Below, in pieces: positions 4,734-5,073 of a stretch of DNA of 5,073 bases. Source of the DNA: Pseudomonadota bacterium (GTDB lineage: Bacteria > Myxococcota_A > Polyangia > Polyangiales > Polyangiaceae); contig QGUH01000368.1 in NCBI GenBank assembly GCA_003242355.1, positions 1-5,073 on the forward strand. Direction: 5' to 3'. Positions within the stretch are counted from its first letter, which is position 1. The number at the start of each line of letters is the position of its first letter. The notes beneath the pieces are model-generated. The model ran no database searches, had not been told where the DNA came from, and worked only from the letters and a program-made list of their open reading frames with translations. The translations under genes and the position numbers were made by a program.

Positions 4734-5073
4734 ATGCGAAACACTACGCTGAGGGTCTGTCCGCGTCTCCTCTGGAATCGACTTGCGGTCTTGGTAGTGG
4801 CTGCGAGTGGCGTCGCCGGTCTCATGGGATGTTCCGATGGCGGCGAACCGAGCAACCCTGCTGGCACCGGCGGCGCTGTCGGCAGCTCGAATCCAGAAAC
4901 GGGCGGCGCAAGCGGCGGGAGCACGGCCAGCGCTGGCACGAGCGGTATGAGCAGCGGCGGCCCGGGGACGGGGGGGACGAACCCCGGCGCGGGGGGCGCC
5001 CGGGCCCGCGCCCCCGCTGCTCATACCGCTCGGGCCCGCGCCTGGCTCTTTTTCAAATCTCCCGACCCCCGAG
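4734..5073 (+). CDS. Secreted lipoprotein with Gly/Ser/Thr-rich linker, 3' partial
   Basis: The frame starts at an ATG and stays open to the window end (113 codons), so the product is truncated. The N-terminus is a lipoprotein signal peptide: positively charged n-region (MRNTTLRVCPRLLWNR), hydrophobic core LAVLVVAASGVAGL (17-30), and lipobox L-M-G-C with Cys33 as the lipidated residue. SDGG follows, then a disordered linker of Gly, Ser, Thr, Ala and Pro (PAGTGGAVGSSNPETGGASGGST and on). This architecture is common for surface or periplasmic enzymes and binding proteins of myxobacteria, in which the functional domain comes after the linker. That domain is outside the window, so function is unknown. 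From about 5001 the translation turns Arg/Ala-rich and ends in AWLFFKSPDPR, unlike the linker; together with the fold-back there, the last ~70 bp may not be reliable. No clear Shine-Dalgarno; an in-frame GTG at 4728 is an alternative start. Confidence 0.7.
   Translation, partial: MRNTTLRVCPRLLWNRLAVLVVAASGVAGLMGCSDGGEPSNPAGTGGAVGSSNPETGGASGGSTASAGTSGMSSGGPGTGGTNPGAGGARARAPAAHTARARAWLFFKSPDPR
4939..5032. repeat. 19-bp perfect inverted repeat (fold-back) at the window end
   Basis: The 19 bases at 4939-4957 (core GAGCGGTATGAGCAGCGG) recur as an exact reverse complement at 5014-5032, around a 56-bp spacer of G- and C-runs. A 12-bp direct repeat CGGGCCCGCGCC is also present at 5001-5012 and 5031-5042. 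The long exact match with non-repetitive content (GGTATGAGCAG) is not explained by base composition. A fold-back read or assembly-end error is the first suspicion. Confidence 0.85.

Noticed and set aside
1..5073. CRISPR array, tRNA or rRNA gene, insertion sequence
   Set aside because: No spaced short repeats, no clover-leaf or rRNA sequence, and no transposase-like frame or terminal inverted repeats were seen; the only long inverted repeat is the suspicious one at the right edge.

Overview
The window is very GC-rich DNA whose reading frames have strong G/C preference in third codon positions. It looks like a chromosomal piece of a myxobacterium-like organism (Myxococcota, perhaps Polyangia). 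The pointers are a TonB-like protein with an Ala/Pro-rich spacer, a remnant resembling a myxobacterial DUF6178-type protein, and a lipoprotein with a long Gly/Ser/Thr-rich linker behind its lipobox. The assignment rests on recognised protein styles, not on a marker gene, so it is tentative.

Layout, left to right. (1) 2-628 (+): the 3' part of a TonB-like protein gene, cut by the window edge. (2) 672-1361 (+): a complete cytosolic sulfite-oxidase-like molybdopterin enzyme (YuiH type). (3) 1352-1834 (-): a short convergent ORF that resembles the C-terminal part of a larger protein and is probably a relic. (4) 1835-2161: a spacer with the best sigma-70-like extended -10 promoter of the window, a 12-bp palindrome just after it, and a leader of about 250 nt. 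(5) 2162-2803 (+): a Vat-type xenobiotic (streptogramin A) O-acetyltransferase with its catalytic histidine. (6) 2804-3048: a spacer with an 18-bp tandem repeat and a plausible promoter. (7) 3049-3747 and 3756-4220 (+): a tightly linked pair, a 232-residue protein ending in a glycine-zipper membrane hairpin, followed 8 bp later by a 154-residue soluble, probably beta-rich protein. (8) 4221-4733: about 510 bp with no convincing gene but several inverted repeats and a tandem repeat. (9) 4734-5073 (+): the start of a lipoprotein gene that runs off the window. The last 135 bp contain a 19-bp fold-back and degenerate G-runs that may be an assembly-end artefact.

The genes do not form one pathway. 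The glycine-zipper/partner pair is the most interesting unit: its organisation fits a pore-forming interbacterial toxin with a cognate immunity protein, although no secretion gene is in view. The Vat homologue next to it is a separate, probably self-contained resistance or detoxification gene. Together they suggest an accessory, competition-related neighbourhood beside ordinary housekeeping-type genes.
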